This document shows positions 11,101 through 22,205 of a stretch of 64,000 nt of DNA, piece after piece. The position numbers and the translations under genes are program-made. Positions within the stretch are counted from its first letter, which is position 1. Each line of letters opens with the position of its first letter. Source of the stretch: Cephalotus follicularis (taxonomy: Eukaryota; Streptophyta; Magnoliopsida; Oxalidales; Cephalotaceae); NCBI GenBank assembly GCA_001972305.1, contig BDDD01000060.1, positions 800,369 through 864,368 on the forward strand, in the 5' to 3' direction. The notes beneath the pieces were generated by a model. The model searched no databases, was not told where the DNA came from, and was given only the letters and a program-made list of their open reading frames with translations.

Positions 11101-12489
11101 ACCAAAACAACCTCAAGAATATATATCGAGACTTCTCTAGACCGCTCATCGGTTGTTGCAAATATCTAACAGAATTAAAATCGTTCTCATAAGGACTTGA
11201 AATAAAATCAGACCTCAACTCATGGGTCATTGTACACTAATCATGACCATATAAGATAATAATAGGTTTGCTAAGTCCAATTTGCAGAAACCACATCTAA
11301 ACATAATTTTGAATTCACTAAGATATGTCCAAGTTGTCCAATTCATCCAATTTCGAATCATAATACTAGTTCAGCTCATAATATCGTAAAACGATTACAG
11401 AAATACATAATTCAACCGATAACAGAATCTAACGGAATAGGGTTCAGAGTTTACCAAAAGCAGACGGAATAGATAACAGAGCCATAATCACATCGCAGAA
11501 ATGGAACGGATCACACCTATGCGGAGAACGGAGTCGGAAACTGTCCAAAACATGTCGTCGGAGACTGCCGCGCGTGGGCTCACGCGTCGCCGCTGGCCGG
11601 CGCGTGCCTGTCACGCGTTGCCTATCAGTTGTTGAAAATGGTGGATCTGAAGTGTTGGAGGTCGGGGATCACATATCCAGGGCGCGTTTGCCACAACACC
11701 GCCGCATTTGGCCTGAACAGAGGCATTTGGCCATGGTTGACTTTGTCGCCAATCTGCTTTTCCGGCGTCGCCAAGGGCCGAGGCTGGTCGGGTTCGCTTC
11801 ATCTCAATGCCAAGATTTCAAATATGACCTTGGCTTGTCGTGTCGATCACCAGAGCGGGAGAATCGACGCCAAATAGATGCGGGAGAGAGAAGACGTCGC
11901 GCACGCCGAATGGGCCGTTGTCCGACGCAGGGGTTGGGTCCGGTGGACTCGGGAGTTCGTGGGGGTTCGACCGGTGCCTTCGCTGGTGCCATATCGGCAC
12001 CGACGCCGGTGACAACAGCTAAGTGGGGAGAGAGAATGGAAGAGAGGGTGGCGGGAGAGAAAGAGAGAGTGTGGGAGAGAAAGCGAATTTTATTATAAAT
12101 TAGGGTTTTTAAAATTTTTAAATGCTGAAATTAGTTTTAACACATAAATAAAAAGCCAAAAATTGTTTTATTTATTCATGGACTTAATATCAAAACCCAC
12201 TAGGCTAAGGCCAAAACCCGCTTAGCCTAGCCAAAAGCAAAACAAACCGAAAAAAATAGGCAGTCCACAAACCGAAATAAAATAAACAACCCAAACGAAA
12301 CAGATCGAAAAGTCCGAAAATTCTATACGGAAAAACGGGATATTACAAGGATTGCATACTTGTTTAGTTTCTGAAATGTAATTGTATATAAGGCCAAGAT
12401 TGATTGCTCTAATCATCCATATGGAGGCCAAGTTAATTACATTTATATTGAGACCCAAACAGGACCTATATCAGAATTTTAACCCAGGA

Positions 12490-12600
12490 CAGTCGGCTGT
12501 TCTCAAGAACAGTAGGCTGTTTTGATTGAGTAGTCGACTGTTTCCTCTTAACAGTCGACTGGATAGATTGAGTAGTCGACTGTCATGAAGAACAGTCGAC
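12490..12600. repeat. Phased AGTCGACTG array, block 2 of LTR A2
   Basis: There are six motifs, with centres at 12493, 12513, 12534, 12555, 12576 and 12596 (steps 20, 21, 21, 21, 20). The flanking bases differ between units. It is the counterpart of 18840-18960 and 23391-23501 in element A. Confidence 0.95.
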
Positions 12601-13504
12601 TGCTTTGCCCAGAAAATACAAGCAGTAGCAGGTTATGTATTTCAATGTCCAATTACTAACTTAAACAACACATGCAATCAAACAGAAATTAACCATACAT
12701 GATATGCATAATATATCTTCCAAAAACATGTCATTACCCCTACCTTAAACGCTATCCCAAGATCAATTGGGATTGATATCTCTCTTTGAGTTTCCAAGGT
12801 CTTTTCACCAACAAATCTTCCAATTTGCAGTAATTAACCTGAACAATCGCATGTTTACAGGTCTATAAATCAATACCAGAAGTTTATTCAGTTATCTATT
12901 CATGATAACATCAAGGAATCGAATCAGAGGCTATAATCAAATTCCTAAGTTTCCTTTCTCTTAAACAACATAACAATTCTTTACTTTACTCTCACATTTA
13001 ACCCCTTTCGTTACCATTTCTAAGTTCAACATCATGGACAGTAGGTATGCAAGCGGTATGTACTCCTGTTAGCCTACAATTTTAACCATAATCTAAGATT
13101 TAGAAGCTTACCAGAAAAAGATCAAAGCTTCCAAGTCTCTTGAACTCTCCAATCCTCAAATGCAAGCTTTCACAATTCTCCAGCAATTCTCCTCTTCTCT
13201 CAGTGTTTTCTAACACTCACACTCTAATCTAACAGCTGATCTAAAGGCTTAGGAGCCTTAGAATTCGCCAGATTCCCATTAACTCACCCTTCTCTTTTCT
13301 CCTCTCACATGTTCACTCCTCTCTCATTCTTTCTATCTTTTCCTTACTACTCTGCTATGATTGCAGGTTGCAGGTCTGCAGAGTGCATGCAAGGCACTCC
13401 TTTTGCATGTGAGGGCAGTTGCTGGCTTCGCATAACACCTGTCCATCATGCCTTGCCTCTGCCCTGTCTCATATGCATCCACAGACACATGTTCTGTACC
13501 ATTC

Positions 13505-13588
13505 CAGTCGACTGTCTTTAATAGGCAGTCGACTGTCACACCACGCATCAGCTAGTCGACTGTTCCCCTGTGGCAGTCGGCTGTCGAT
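13505..13588. repeat. AGTCGACTG array, block 1 of LTR A2
   Basis: Motif centres lie at 13508, 13529, 13556 and 13577, steps 21, 27 and 21. The same 21/27-28/21 rhythm appears in the matching block of element A. The block lies 145-225 bp from the LTR start. Confidence 0.92.
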
Positions 13589-13737
13589 GGCTGCTTTTGG
13601 TTATTTTAGGTCCATTTTCTCAATTAAATTAACAACCACAATCCGTATAATAATTGGACATTAAATTCAAGTAAGTGCACATTTTATTCATCAAGGTCAC
13701 AATATACACAAATTTAAATTGCGGTTATTACACTTTG

Positions 13738-15248
13738 GGTCCATGGGGGTTAGTGATAAGTGTTCCTTTTGGAACCCATATAGTTCTTAACTTAAACATT
13801 TTATTTTTCAATAATATATTTCTCTTATGCATATCATTTTTCTTGTGATAACAGTCGTGTGTAGTGTGACCATTTTATTGCAATAGTTACAAGTTATGCT
13901 AGATGAGGTCCTTTTAATATCTTTCTTTTCAAGATATTTTTGAAAATGCTTAACATTATTCATCTCATCATAACCTAGGCCAGCCTTATTGAAAACACAC
14001 CTTTGAAGTCCTAAAAGGTTGTCAAGTTTTTCACTACTATTTGAAAACTTTGAAAATGTCTTCTTAAGAGCATCAACTTCTAATTTTAGGGTTTCTTTTT
14101 CTTTTTCAAGAGATATAGTCTTATTATCTAAGGATTTATTTGATAGACATTCTATTTCATGTTTTAAATTAACATTCTATTTTTTAAGTGCTTTTATTGT
14201 CTTTTTGAGAGATGCATTTTCTTGACTAAACTTTTCAAGTAATTCAAGAAGTTCACTTACCTCGTTTTCATCTTCATCTTCATCTTCATCAAGATCGTCA
14301 ATTGCCATTAATGCTAATTGTGCTACTTCTTGGTTCTCCTCTTCTTCGGAGCTAGATTCATCACTGTCCGACCATGTAGCTAGCATTGTTTTCTTCTTTT
14401 TGATTGTTTCTTTGGCTTTCTTTAACCTCGGACATTCACTTTTGTAGTGTCCGGGTTTGTTGAATTCGAAGCATATGATTTCTTCCTTCTTTGTTTCAGA
14501 TTTTGAGGGAATTGACTTCTTAAAGTGTTTGCTGCCAAACTTCTTCTTTGCTAAGAATTTTTTGAATCTTCTTGTTATTAAGGCCATCTCATCATCACTA
14601 TCTTCTTCGCTTGAATCCGCTGTAGAAGATTTCAATGCTATGACTTTCTTTTTCTTCTTGTCTTGTTCTTCATCATCTTCATGATTTTTTATTGTCATTT
14701 CGTGTGTCATGAGTGATCCAAGAAGCTCTTCAAGTGGCAAAGTATTGAGGTCTTTTGCTTCTTCTATAGTAGTGACCTTAGGCATGCAACTCTTAGGTAG
14801 ACACCTGAGTATCTTTCTAACCATCTCACTGTTAGTGTAGCACTTATTTAAAGGTTGCAGTGAGTTTATAATATTGGTAAATCGAACAAACATACTAGAA
14901 ATATTTTCATTTTCTTTCATTGAGAACATTTCATATTCTCTTACTAGCATATTTATTTTTGCGTCTTTTACCTGATTGGTTCCCTCATAGGTAACCTCGA
15001 GTCTATCCCACATCTCCTTTTGCGATAGCGCATTATGAGACTCTATTGAACTCGTTAGAGTTTAAGGCCCATATTATAACATGTTTAGCTTTAGCGTTTA
15101 GTTGTACCTTCTTTCTATCATCATCCGAATACGAACTTCTGGGTTTAAGGGTTTTGATACCTTCTTGTGAAATAGAGTGAGGAAGTTCAGGGCCATCAAT
15201 GATGATATCCCATAAGTTGAAGTCGAGAGCTTGGATGAAGATTGTCAT
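13738..15248 (-). pseudogene. Sirevirus gag
   Basis: The minus-strand translation begins near 15248 with MTIFIQALDFNLWDIIIDGP. It continues with the UBN2-type gag core (MWDRLEVTYEGTNQVKDAKI, LREY-like and FSMKENENISSMFVRF), a lysine-rich and an acidic segment, a zinc-knuckle region near CFEFNKPGHYKSECP and an acidic coiled-coil tail. Large acidic gag tails are typical of Sireviruses. Gag would form the particle shell. The stretch 13738-14176 is the less readable gag end leading to protease. It is a fossil with several breaks. Confidence 0.88.
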
Positions 15249-15281
15249 CTTGGCTTTCCAATGACTGTAGCTATTTTATAC

Positions 15282-16197
15282 ATAACACAATTGGAATCAC
15301 AAGGAAGAACTCAAAGGATAGAGCTATGAAGCTTTTTGAGAACACTTTAGAGCACTTGAGCTTTGTAGAATGAGTTTAACTAGAATGCTTGAATTCTTTG
15401 TTTCTTGATTGTTGTCTCTATTTGTCCTGAAGGTTTTGGATCTTCCTTTATATGGACAAAAATGTCTTTGTAGCCGTTGCATAAATCATGGAGATTTAAG
15501 ATAAAAAAAATGATGTGTTGATACAACTCTGCTTTTTATGCCTGCTAAGATAAAGACGTCAATGTCTGTTGAAAGGAGTTGATGTCTTTGTAGGTTACTA
15601 GCCATTGCAAGTGGGTTAACTAGCCGTTCCTTAATTCCTGGGTCAAACAATTTGAAAAGACGTCGATGTCTTTCATGGACGTCGATGCCTTTTCTGGGAA
15701 TGTATCCAAGCATTTGAGGTTATGAGCATTGCATTGATGTCTTCTTGAAGGATCAATGTCTTTTATGGATTTTGCAGTTGAGTCTTCAAACACATCGATG
15801 TCGAAGGAAAGGGATCGATGTCTTTTGTTTGACGTAGATGTCTTCACATACAAGGATCGATGTCTTTACTCAAAATCGACCTGTAACTTTTGTGCACTAA
15901 AGACGTCGATGTCTTCTTGAAAAGGGATTGATGTCTTTCTTCAAAAATGGCCTATAACTTTTGTAGCTCAAAGATGTCGATGTCTTCTTCAAAAGGGATC
16001 GATGTCTTTCTTCAAAAGTGGCCTGTAACTTTGGTAGCTCAAAGACGTCGATGACTTCTTCAAAAGGGATTGATGTCTTTTCTTTAAAACTGTCTTTTGC
16101 CTTTTGTGAATCTTTCTAACATCTTGCACATTAAGTGAACTTTGTTAAATGCAAATATGTTATCATCAAAACTAGGATTGAGACTAAAACGTCAACA
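15282..16197 (-). repeat. Sirevirus LTR, right copy (5' LTR)
   Basis: The segment aligns with 490-1405 of the left LTR at about 94-95 percent and ends at 16197. On the minus strand it begins TGTTGACGTTTTAG. It contains the candidate TATA box (15444-15456), the GTCGATG array and the 71-bp repeats. Confidence 0.9.
15555..16085. repeat. GTCGATG palindrome array in the right Sirevirus LTR
   Basis: It has the same paired motifs as the left LTR, with several TCGA cores changed to TCAA or TTGA, the expected outcome of cytosine methylation and deamination. Comparing the two LTRs shows which motifs have decayed since insertion. Confidence 0.9.
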
Positions 16198-17357
16198 GGA
16201 GGTTTACTGGAATGTCGGTGAACTTGTGGAATTGTTTCGATTGGCCATCAGAAATTGAAATTGCTAGTGTTTATTTAAAGTCTATAGTAGATGTAGATTT
16301 TAAATGTCTTATACATGATGGTAGGCTATGGGATTGAACCTAGCTTTTTGGTTTCTTTTGCGGATGGTTTAGTTCGCTTTATTATCATGTATTTTATTTG
16401 GTATGTAATAAGGTTGCCTGCGAGCACCTTTTATTTCCTTATTTGTTTTATTTCTCTCCCCCTCCATTTTGTATTCTATTCTTTATTTTTAAATGTATTT
16501 TGGTAATTTCATTTTGTAAACAAAGAAGAGAAGAATTACAAAGGAGCTTGAAGAGGAAGATCAAGGAAGTTACAAGACCAAGTGAAGGCCATGTATGCAT
16601 GGTGCATTTTGTAATAAAGTAGTATTGAATAGTTCACCTAGGAGACGGAGGGATCACATACGCTCGTGTGATCTCTCATAGATTTAATCCCTGGCCAGAC
16701 CATATTTATTTCTAAGAGGGAAATAGGTTGCATGAGATGGATGTTTTCTTTTTGCAAACAAATCCAAACACGTCAAGCATGCTAAGCCATCCAAATGGAT
16801 TGGAAGATAATTAAAATTATCTAAAACGGCTTTTTGGTAATATATAAAATTTTGATGAGACCAAATTCCTCCAACTTGTTAAATAATAAGTCCATAAGCG
16901 GTGGGATATAAGGTTGTCCTGTCGTTGGCCTTCCATAATTTTTATTGAATTGTATGGATATATTTGGGATAGTACTGCACATGGAAGAGGTCCTCTGTAA
17001 GACCATTTCTGTTCAATTTTAGTAGTAAGGGAGTACTGGAAGGAAGTAGCCATGTTTCGGTACCGATGGCACGCACACGGGCGGGTATCAAAACGGGTTC
17101 ATTTCTTTGAGGATTGTGGGTTCGGACTTATACCGAGTTCATACTATTGGCACAACACACAGTTATGGATTGTATGGGTCGTGAGGCCGAAACTTGTATC
17201 GGATCTTACACTGAGGGCAAGAGGTCCTAATGTAAATGGGCACTCGCGTCTAACTATCTTGATATTGTGGCGGTTCATGCACACGGTTAGGGTCATGATA
17301 AAGAGAGATAGATTCTGATCCCCACTAGGAGGCAATACGCTTCTCGAATTCCACTCG
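16198..17357. other. Unassigned sequence between the Sirevirus and element A
   Basis: No gene, LTR end or clear repeat was recognised. A pyrimidine-rich stretch lies at 16440-16500, followed by AG-rich sequence to 16570. A short minus-strand frame (16821-17053) has no similarity I recognise. This is one of only two longer stretches in the window that I cannot place in an element. Confidence 0.6.
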
Positions 17358-17519
17358 TGTAATAACCGCAAATTCAATTGAAGTATATTGATTTCCATGT
17401 TTGAAATAAATATACATCTTAATTGAATTATGTGTCCAATTATATAATTTTATGATTGGTGATTGCTTGGAATGAATGGAGATGCAATTTGGTGAAAATC
17501 AAACTTAAGAAACCCTAAA

Positions 17520-17660
17520 ACAGCCCTTGGCAGCCGACTACCACAGGGGAGAAGTCAACTGCCTGGATTATGAAGGAACAGTCGACTGTCACAGGGGAAC
17601 AGTTGACTGGTTGATGTGTGTTGTGGACAGTCAACTGGCCCATGCATCCAGTCGACTGGA
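17520..17660. repeat. AGTCGACTG array, block 1 of A 5' LTR
   Basis: Six motif positions match those of the 3' LTR block (22078-22205). Two keep the intact AGTCGACTG core here, against four in the 3' LTR. The others have changes such as GTTGAC or GTCAAC, consistent with methylated CpG decay. Confidence 0.9.
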
Positions 17661-18839
17661 ATTGCGGCAGAACAGGTGTCTGTGCACATGTGAGGCAGGA
17701 CAGAGGCGTGGCATGCAAGGGGACAGGTATCGTGGGCATGCACCAGCTGCCATGACAAGCAAGGAAAGCCCTTGCATGTGCTCTGCAAGTCATAGACCTG
17801 CAACCTGCAAAAAAATCAAAGAGAGAAAAGTGAGAAATGACAAGGAAAGAAGAATGCATGTGAGAGAGAGAAGGAAGGAGGGAGGCTGAGTAAATGCTCT
17901 GGAAAATTCTAACCTCTATATCAGCTGTCCAGAGGCTGAACCTGAGTGTTAGAAACCACTGAATTGAGGAGAAGTGCTAGAGGATTGGAGGATCTTGCAT
18001 GTGGATGGTTTAGAGCTCAAAGAAGGGAACTTGGAAGCTTGGACTTCTCCTGGTAAGTTCCAATCCGAAATCTCTGCTGTGTTGATGATGTAACTAAGAG
18101 GGTTGGATATCTTCTATTAATGGTAAAGGATTAACAATTCTAGAATGGAATTGAAGGGTAATATGGGAGTAAGAATATGGACACAACTTAGAGAATCTTA
18201 ACAACTCTAATTGATCTATAGTTGCTGTTATGACTGAATATATGTTTCTTGATTCCTTAAGTATGCATATACCTTCTGTCAAACATGATTAAGGTTAACA
18301 ACTTGAGAATTGATTTGAAATGGTTAAGCAAAGAAGCTATGAAGCTTAGAGAGTTAAACGATGCCATTTCGAATTGTTGTTGTTAGTTGTTATGCCTAGA
18401 GATTCTCCTAAAGTATATACATACATCTTCTGCCAACATTAACATCATTGAATCCGAGATTGAATAATAGTTGACATAGGATTCAAAGAAAGTTGTAAAT
18501 GGAGGCTAGAGACTTAAAGTATTGGTAATAAGCTACTATAGAAGTAATAATAGTAGATTTGTAATTTCTAAAACTCCCTGTGCTGATGTATGTATCCATG
18601 AACATGCATGATTAGATTATAACCTGCTGGATTGAAGATTGTTGGTGTAAAAGGGCTTGGAAGCTTTAAAGAGAAAGATCACTTGCAATTGATCTTGGGA
18701 TAGCAATTGAGGTAGGGGTAGTGTTATGTTTTGGTAGATATGTTCATGCATTTCATGTATGTTAATTTCTACTTGCACTGAACTGATTGGCATTGAAATT
18801 GTATCACATTTACACTGTTCTGCCTGCAATTCTGGGCAA

Positions 18840-18962
18840 AAGCAGTCGACTGTTATTGAAAACAGTCGACTACACAATTGATCCAGTCGACTGGCAAGAC
18901 CCAGCAGTCGACTACACAACCCAACAGCCGACTGGTTCTTGAGGGTTGTCGACTGTTCTGGG
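18840..18962. repeat. Phased AGTCGACTG array, block 2 of A 5' LTR
   Basis: Six motif positions 20-21 bp apart are the counterpart of 23391-23501 in the 3' LTR. One member reads TTGTCGACTG. The block lies about 1.49 kb into the LTR. Confidence 0.92.
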
Positions 18963-19138
18963 CAGAAATTGCATGACATCAATTGATTGTTACTGTTTTG
19001 CATTGCTATTGAAATGTATATGATACCATCATATAATATATATTGTTTGATGTTATTTAACATCATTATTACTGATATTTCAACGATTTAACGAACTATG
19101 TGCTGATGATTATGTCATTCCATATAGGAAACCGAATG

Positions 19139-19693
19139 GACTTGCGAAGTGGTAAAAGAGTAAGGCGTAGTGCCGACGGAAGTGTCAATGCACCGCCGGT
19201 ACCTGGAAATGATCCGGCAGTGGATGAAGGAATGAACGTTCCTCCAGCGCATGACGAGAGGAGTAACTTTGACCGCATGGCTGGCCTTTTTCAAAAACAG
19301 ATTCAAGCCAACGCGGCAAATATGGAGCGGATGACCGATTTTCTCCAACAACAGATGACTTCTAGTGCAGCTCACATGGGGTAAATGCAACGATTGTACG
19401 TTCAAGTGCAACAGGTTAGACAATTTTCGGGACGGTCTAGGCAAGCTTCCAAACAGCCTCGACAGTCTACTACCCGGGATACCTCTTGTTCAAGGACCCT
19501 CCTCCGATGTAATTTTTGTGGTCGTTCGAATCATGAGGAAACTAAGTGCTGGAAGAAAGCTGGGAAGTGCCTGAGATGTGGATCATCGGATCATCGCATG
19601 AATGGATGTCCTTTAGTGAAAGCTCGACCCAGTAATGATGGAGCTAGTGGGGGTGGCGCGGCTACACAACCGCAAGGTGATACCGGTAAATGA
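19139..19693 (+). pseudogene. Element A gag
   Basis: The frame opens with MDLRSGKRVRRS close to the LTR. It is followed by a helical M/Q-rich stretch and a C-terminal region with two CCHC zinc knuckles, CNFCGRSNHEETKC and CLRCGSSDHRMNGC. The knuckles bind element RNA. The double knuckle resembles that of the gag of D2. It is a fossil. Confidence 0.85.
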
Positions 19694-19978
19694 ATCATGC
19701 AAGGTAAAGTTATACTCATCTAGAGAAGATATAACTAATATGAAGTTATAATTGCTTGTGTATCGATTGACTCTATAACCACATGCTCATTCATTGCATC
19801 ATGTTCTGTACAACTTACATTACATCACTGTGTGTATACACATGTTTGGAGGCAAGTGCTCCAACTAGTAAATACTTGCTGACTAATGCGCGAATAGATG
19901 ATAGTGCTATTCCGATAGTGAGAGTTCCTTATCAAAAGATGATCTGGGACTGCTCCTATATCCAGAGCACCATACCGA
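19694..19978 (+). other. Gag-pol spacer of element A
   Basis: No recognisable protease reading was found in this short stretch. The end of the segment reads into the RT entry region (RVPYQK-like residues). Confidence 0.5.
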
Positions 19979-20571
19979 ATGGCTTCTTCTAAACGGGAAG
20001 AGTTGAAGGCTCAAATTCAGGATTACCTTGATAAAGACTTTATCAGACTGAGTGCATCACCATGGGGAGCACCGGATCTGTTCGTGAAAAGGAAGGATGG
20101 ATTGATGCGGCTATGCATTGATTACAGGTTGCTAAATCAAGTGTCTAGGAAGAACAAGTATCCTCTGTCACATATTGAGGAATTGTTCGACCAATTGCAA
20201 GGCTCAACTGTATTCTCCAAGCTTGACCTAAGAACAGGCTATCATCAGTTGAGAATCAGAGAAGGTGATGTGGAGAAAACCGCATTCCGAACCAGATATG
20301 GGCACTACGAATTTTGATACTGCCGTTGGTTTGACTAATGCACCTGCAGCCTATATGTCTGATGAACAGAGTGTTCCAACCCTATCTTGATCAATTCATC
20401 GTGATATTTTTAGATGATATTCTGATCTACTCAGAGAGCGTTGAGGAACACATGCAACACTTGAAGGTTGTGTTGCAGACACTACGGAAGGAACAACTGT
20501 ACGCCAAATTCAGCAAATGCGAATTTTGGCTGGATCATGTGACTTTCTTAAGGTCACATAGGGTCGAGTGA
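19979..20571 (+). pseudogene. Element A reverse transcriptase
   Basis: The translation shows [20 protein letters not shown], then [40 protein letters not shown], and the catalytic [10 protein letters not shown], followed by [16 protein letters not shown]. These are Ty3/Gypsy RT landmarks in the expected order, with chromovirus-type wording. It is a fossil copy. Confidence 0.92.
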
Positions 20572-21190
20572 AGAATTGTCAGTGGATCCTTCGAGGATTG
20601 GAAGCATTGTTGGTTGGCCCCAACCGAGGAACGTTACAGAGGTTCGTAGTTTCTTGGGATTGGCTGGCTACTATCGGAGATTCGTCAAGGAGTTTCGTAA
20701 CTTGCTACACCACTAACACAGTTGACTCAGAAGAAGTCTAGCTTGTGTGGAAAGACACTTGTGAGGCAAGTTTCCAAGGCTTGAAGAGCCGGTTGATTTC
20801 GGCTCCAGTGTTGGAACTACCGGAGGGAAATGAAGGGTTACTGTCTACACTGATGCTTCTGGGAAGGACTGGAATGCGTTCTGATGCAACATGGATGGGT
20901 GATTACATACGCATCGAGGAAGCTGAAGCCGTACGAGGAAAACTATCCCGTACACGATCTGGAACTGGCAGCCATAGTATTTGCTTTGCAGAAATGGAGG
21001 CACTACACCTATGGGGCTCAGTTTGAGATCTTTGCTGACCATAAGAGTTTGAAATATGTATTTTCCCAGAAGGATCCCAACAGGGGACAGAGACGATGGG
21101 TGGTATTCCTTAATGACTACAACTGCCACATTCAATACCACCTGGAAAAGGCGGATGTAGTGACCGTTGCGCTAAGTCGCAAGGAAATGA
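20572..21190 (+). pseudogene. Element A RT thumb and RNase H
   Basis: After RT, the translation gives [16 protein letters not shown]-like wording and then the RNase H segment [53 protein letters not shown] and [16 protein letters not shown]. This is typical chromovirus RNase H. It is a fossil copy. Confidence 0.88.
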
Positions 21191-21858
21191 TTGCTGGAAC
21201 AATGGTTTCACAGTGGGAGCTATTGGAGGAATTTCATAGATGGAATCCGTTCATGGTTTTCCGTGGAGTTGTAGTGGCAAGTATGAGAGCACAATCGGAA
21301 CTTCTGGAGCGTATTCCGACTGCTCAGTATAGCAACTCTGAATTGTGGAGTATCCGTGAGAACCTAGACTCTAAACCTGAGTTCTCCATTCGTACTGATG
21401 ACATTTGAGGTTCCGAGAAAGGATATGTGTTTCGGATGACGAGAGCATCAAGGATGAGCTACTGCAACAAGCTCACCAGTCGAACTACAGTGTCCACCCA
21501 GGAAGTACCAAGATGTGGCACGACCTGGAAAAGAGTTTCTGGTGGAGCGGTAGGAAACGGGAAACTACTGAAGATGTAGCAAGATGTTGACCTGTCAGCG
21601 AGTGAAAGTTGAACATTAGAGATCTACTGGGATGCTACAATCGCTACCAGTGGTTGAATAAAAATGGGAGCATGTGACCATGGACTTGTATCGGAATTAC
21701 CAAGGTCACAGGATCGAATGGAAGAAAAAAAAAAGGTACTGAGAAACAAGACCACTCCTATGGTAAAAGCGCTTTGGCGTTTCCACGGAGCTGAGGAAGC
21801 TACGTGGGAACGTGAAGACGGAATGAGGGAGACATTTCCTCACCTATTCGGAAGGTGA
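21191..21858 (+). pseudogene. Element A integrase with C-terminal chromodomain
   Basis: The zinc-binding region is readable as ELLQQAHQSNYSVHPGSTKM and DLEKSFWWSGRK. The end of the frame (about 21760-21858) reads ALWRFHGAEEATWEREDGM, a chromodomain tail typical of Tekay-type chromoviruses, which target insertion to certain chromatin. Only parts of the integrase core are visible. It is a fossil copy. Confidence 0.85.
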
Positions 21859-21891
21859 TGTTAGGGCTAAAATTCGAGGACGAATTTTCTT

Positions 21892-21905
21892 TAAGGAGGG
21901 TGGAA
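21892..21905 (+). other. Polypurine tract of element A
   Basis: TAAGGAGGGTGGAA lies directly before the 3' LTR start TGTAATAACC. It has the form typical of plant chromoviruses. Confidence 0.9.
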
Positions 21906-22077
21906 TGTAATAACCGCAAATTCAATTGAAGTATATTGATTTCCATGTTTGAAATAAATATACATCTTAATTGAATTATGTGTCCAATTATATAATTTTA
22001 TGATTGGTGATTGCTTGGAATGAATGGAGATGCAATTTGGTGAAAATCAAACTTAAGAAACCCTAAAACAGCCCTTG

Positions 22078-22205
22078 GCAGCCGACTGCCACAGGGGAGA
22101 AGTTGGCTGCCTGGCTTATGAAGGAACAGTCGACTGTCACAGAGGAACAGTCGACTGGTTGATGCGTGTTGTGGACAGTCGACTGGCCCATGCATCCAGT
22201 CGACT
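22078..22205. repeat. AGTCGACTG array, block 1 of A 3' LTR
   Basis: Motif centres lie at 22082, 22103, 22130, 22151, 22179 and 22200, giving steps 21, 27, 21, 28 and 21. Four of six keep the exact core. Confidence 0.95.

Larger units (their letters stand above)
9001..12347 (-). mobile_element. Solo LTR B (Gypsy, 3.35 kb) nested in LTR A2
   Basis: The ends are TGTAACACCCCCG at 9001 and GGGATATTACA at 12347, on the minus strand TGTAATATCCC to GGGGGTGTTACA. The flanks AGGAG (8996-9000) and AGGAT (12348-12352) form a 5-bp target duplication with one mismatch. Sequence on both sides continues LTR A2. It shares a long block (about 9800-10210) with LTR F at the right end of the window, in opposite orientation. 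It also contains a GC-rich segment (11520-12010), a GA-rich leader (12010-12090) and repeat blocks. It has no GTCGAC palindrome array. Confidence 0.93.
7810..13732 (-). mobile_element. Solo LTR A2 (Tekay-type Gypsy) with perfect target duplication
   Basis: On the minus strand it runs from TGTAATAACCGCAA (13732) to GGGGTGTGACA (7810) and matches the LTR of element A throughout. It is flanked by CTTTG at 7805-7809 and 13733-13737, a perfect 5-bp target duplication. No internal region is present, so it is a solo LTR left by recombination between two LTRs. Its own length is about 2.57 kb once the nested LTR B (9001-12347) is taken out. Confidence 0.95.
1..16197 (-). mobile_element. Ty1/Copia Sirevirus (SIRE/Maximus lineage), broken, with nested insertions
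   Basis: Read on the minus strand the order is LTR (16197-15282), gag, protease, integrase, RT/RNase H, an env-like frame, a run of polypurine tracts and the second LTR (1405 to the window edge). This order, the env-like frame after RNase H and the repeated polypurine tracts are hallmarks of Sireviruses. A solo Gypsy LTR (7810-13732) and a shortened Gypsy LTR (2421-3459) sit inside it. The aligned LTR parts differ by roughly 5-6 percent by eye, suggesting insertion on the order of one to a few million years ago. The element is broken, with well over ten breaks. It may extend past the left window edge. Confidence 0.93.
17358..19105 (+). repeat. 5' LTR of element A
   Basis: It starts TGTAATAACCGCAAATTC and aligns with the 3' LTR from 21906 over about 1.75 kb. 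It contains two GTCGAC blocks, a GA-rich leader (17815-17885) and a TATA-like CTCTATATC near 17910. Confidence 0.9.

Noticed and set aside
11574-12098. A 174-residue open frame in GC-rich sequence
   Set aside because: It lies inside the GC-rich part of solo LTR B, on the strand opposite to the LTR, with overlapping frames in most phases. High GC lowers stop frequency. It is not a gene.
22078-22205. Drought-response (DRE, RCCGAC) elements
   Set aside because: A few sites read GCCGAC, but most are GTCGAC and the symmetry around TCGA is the constant feature. DRE alone does not explain the arrays.
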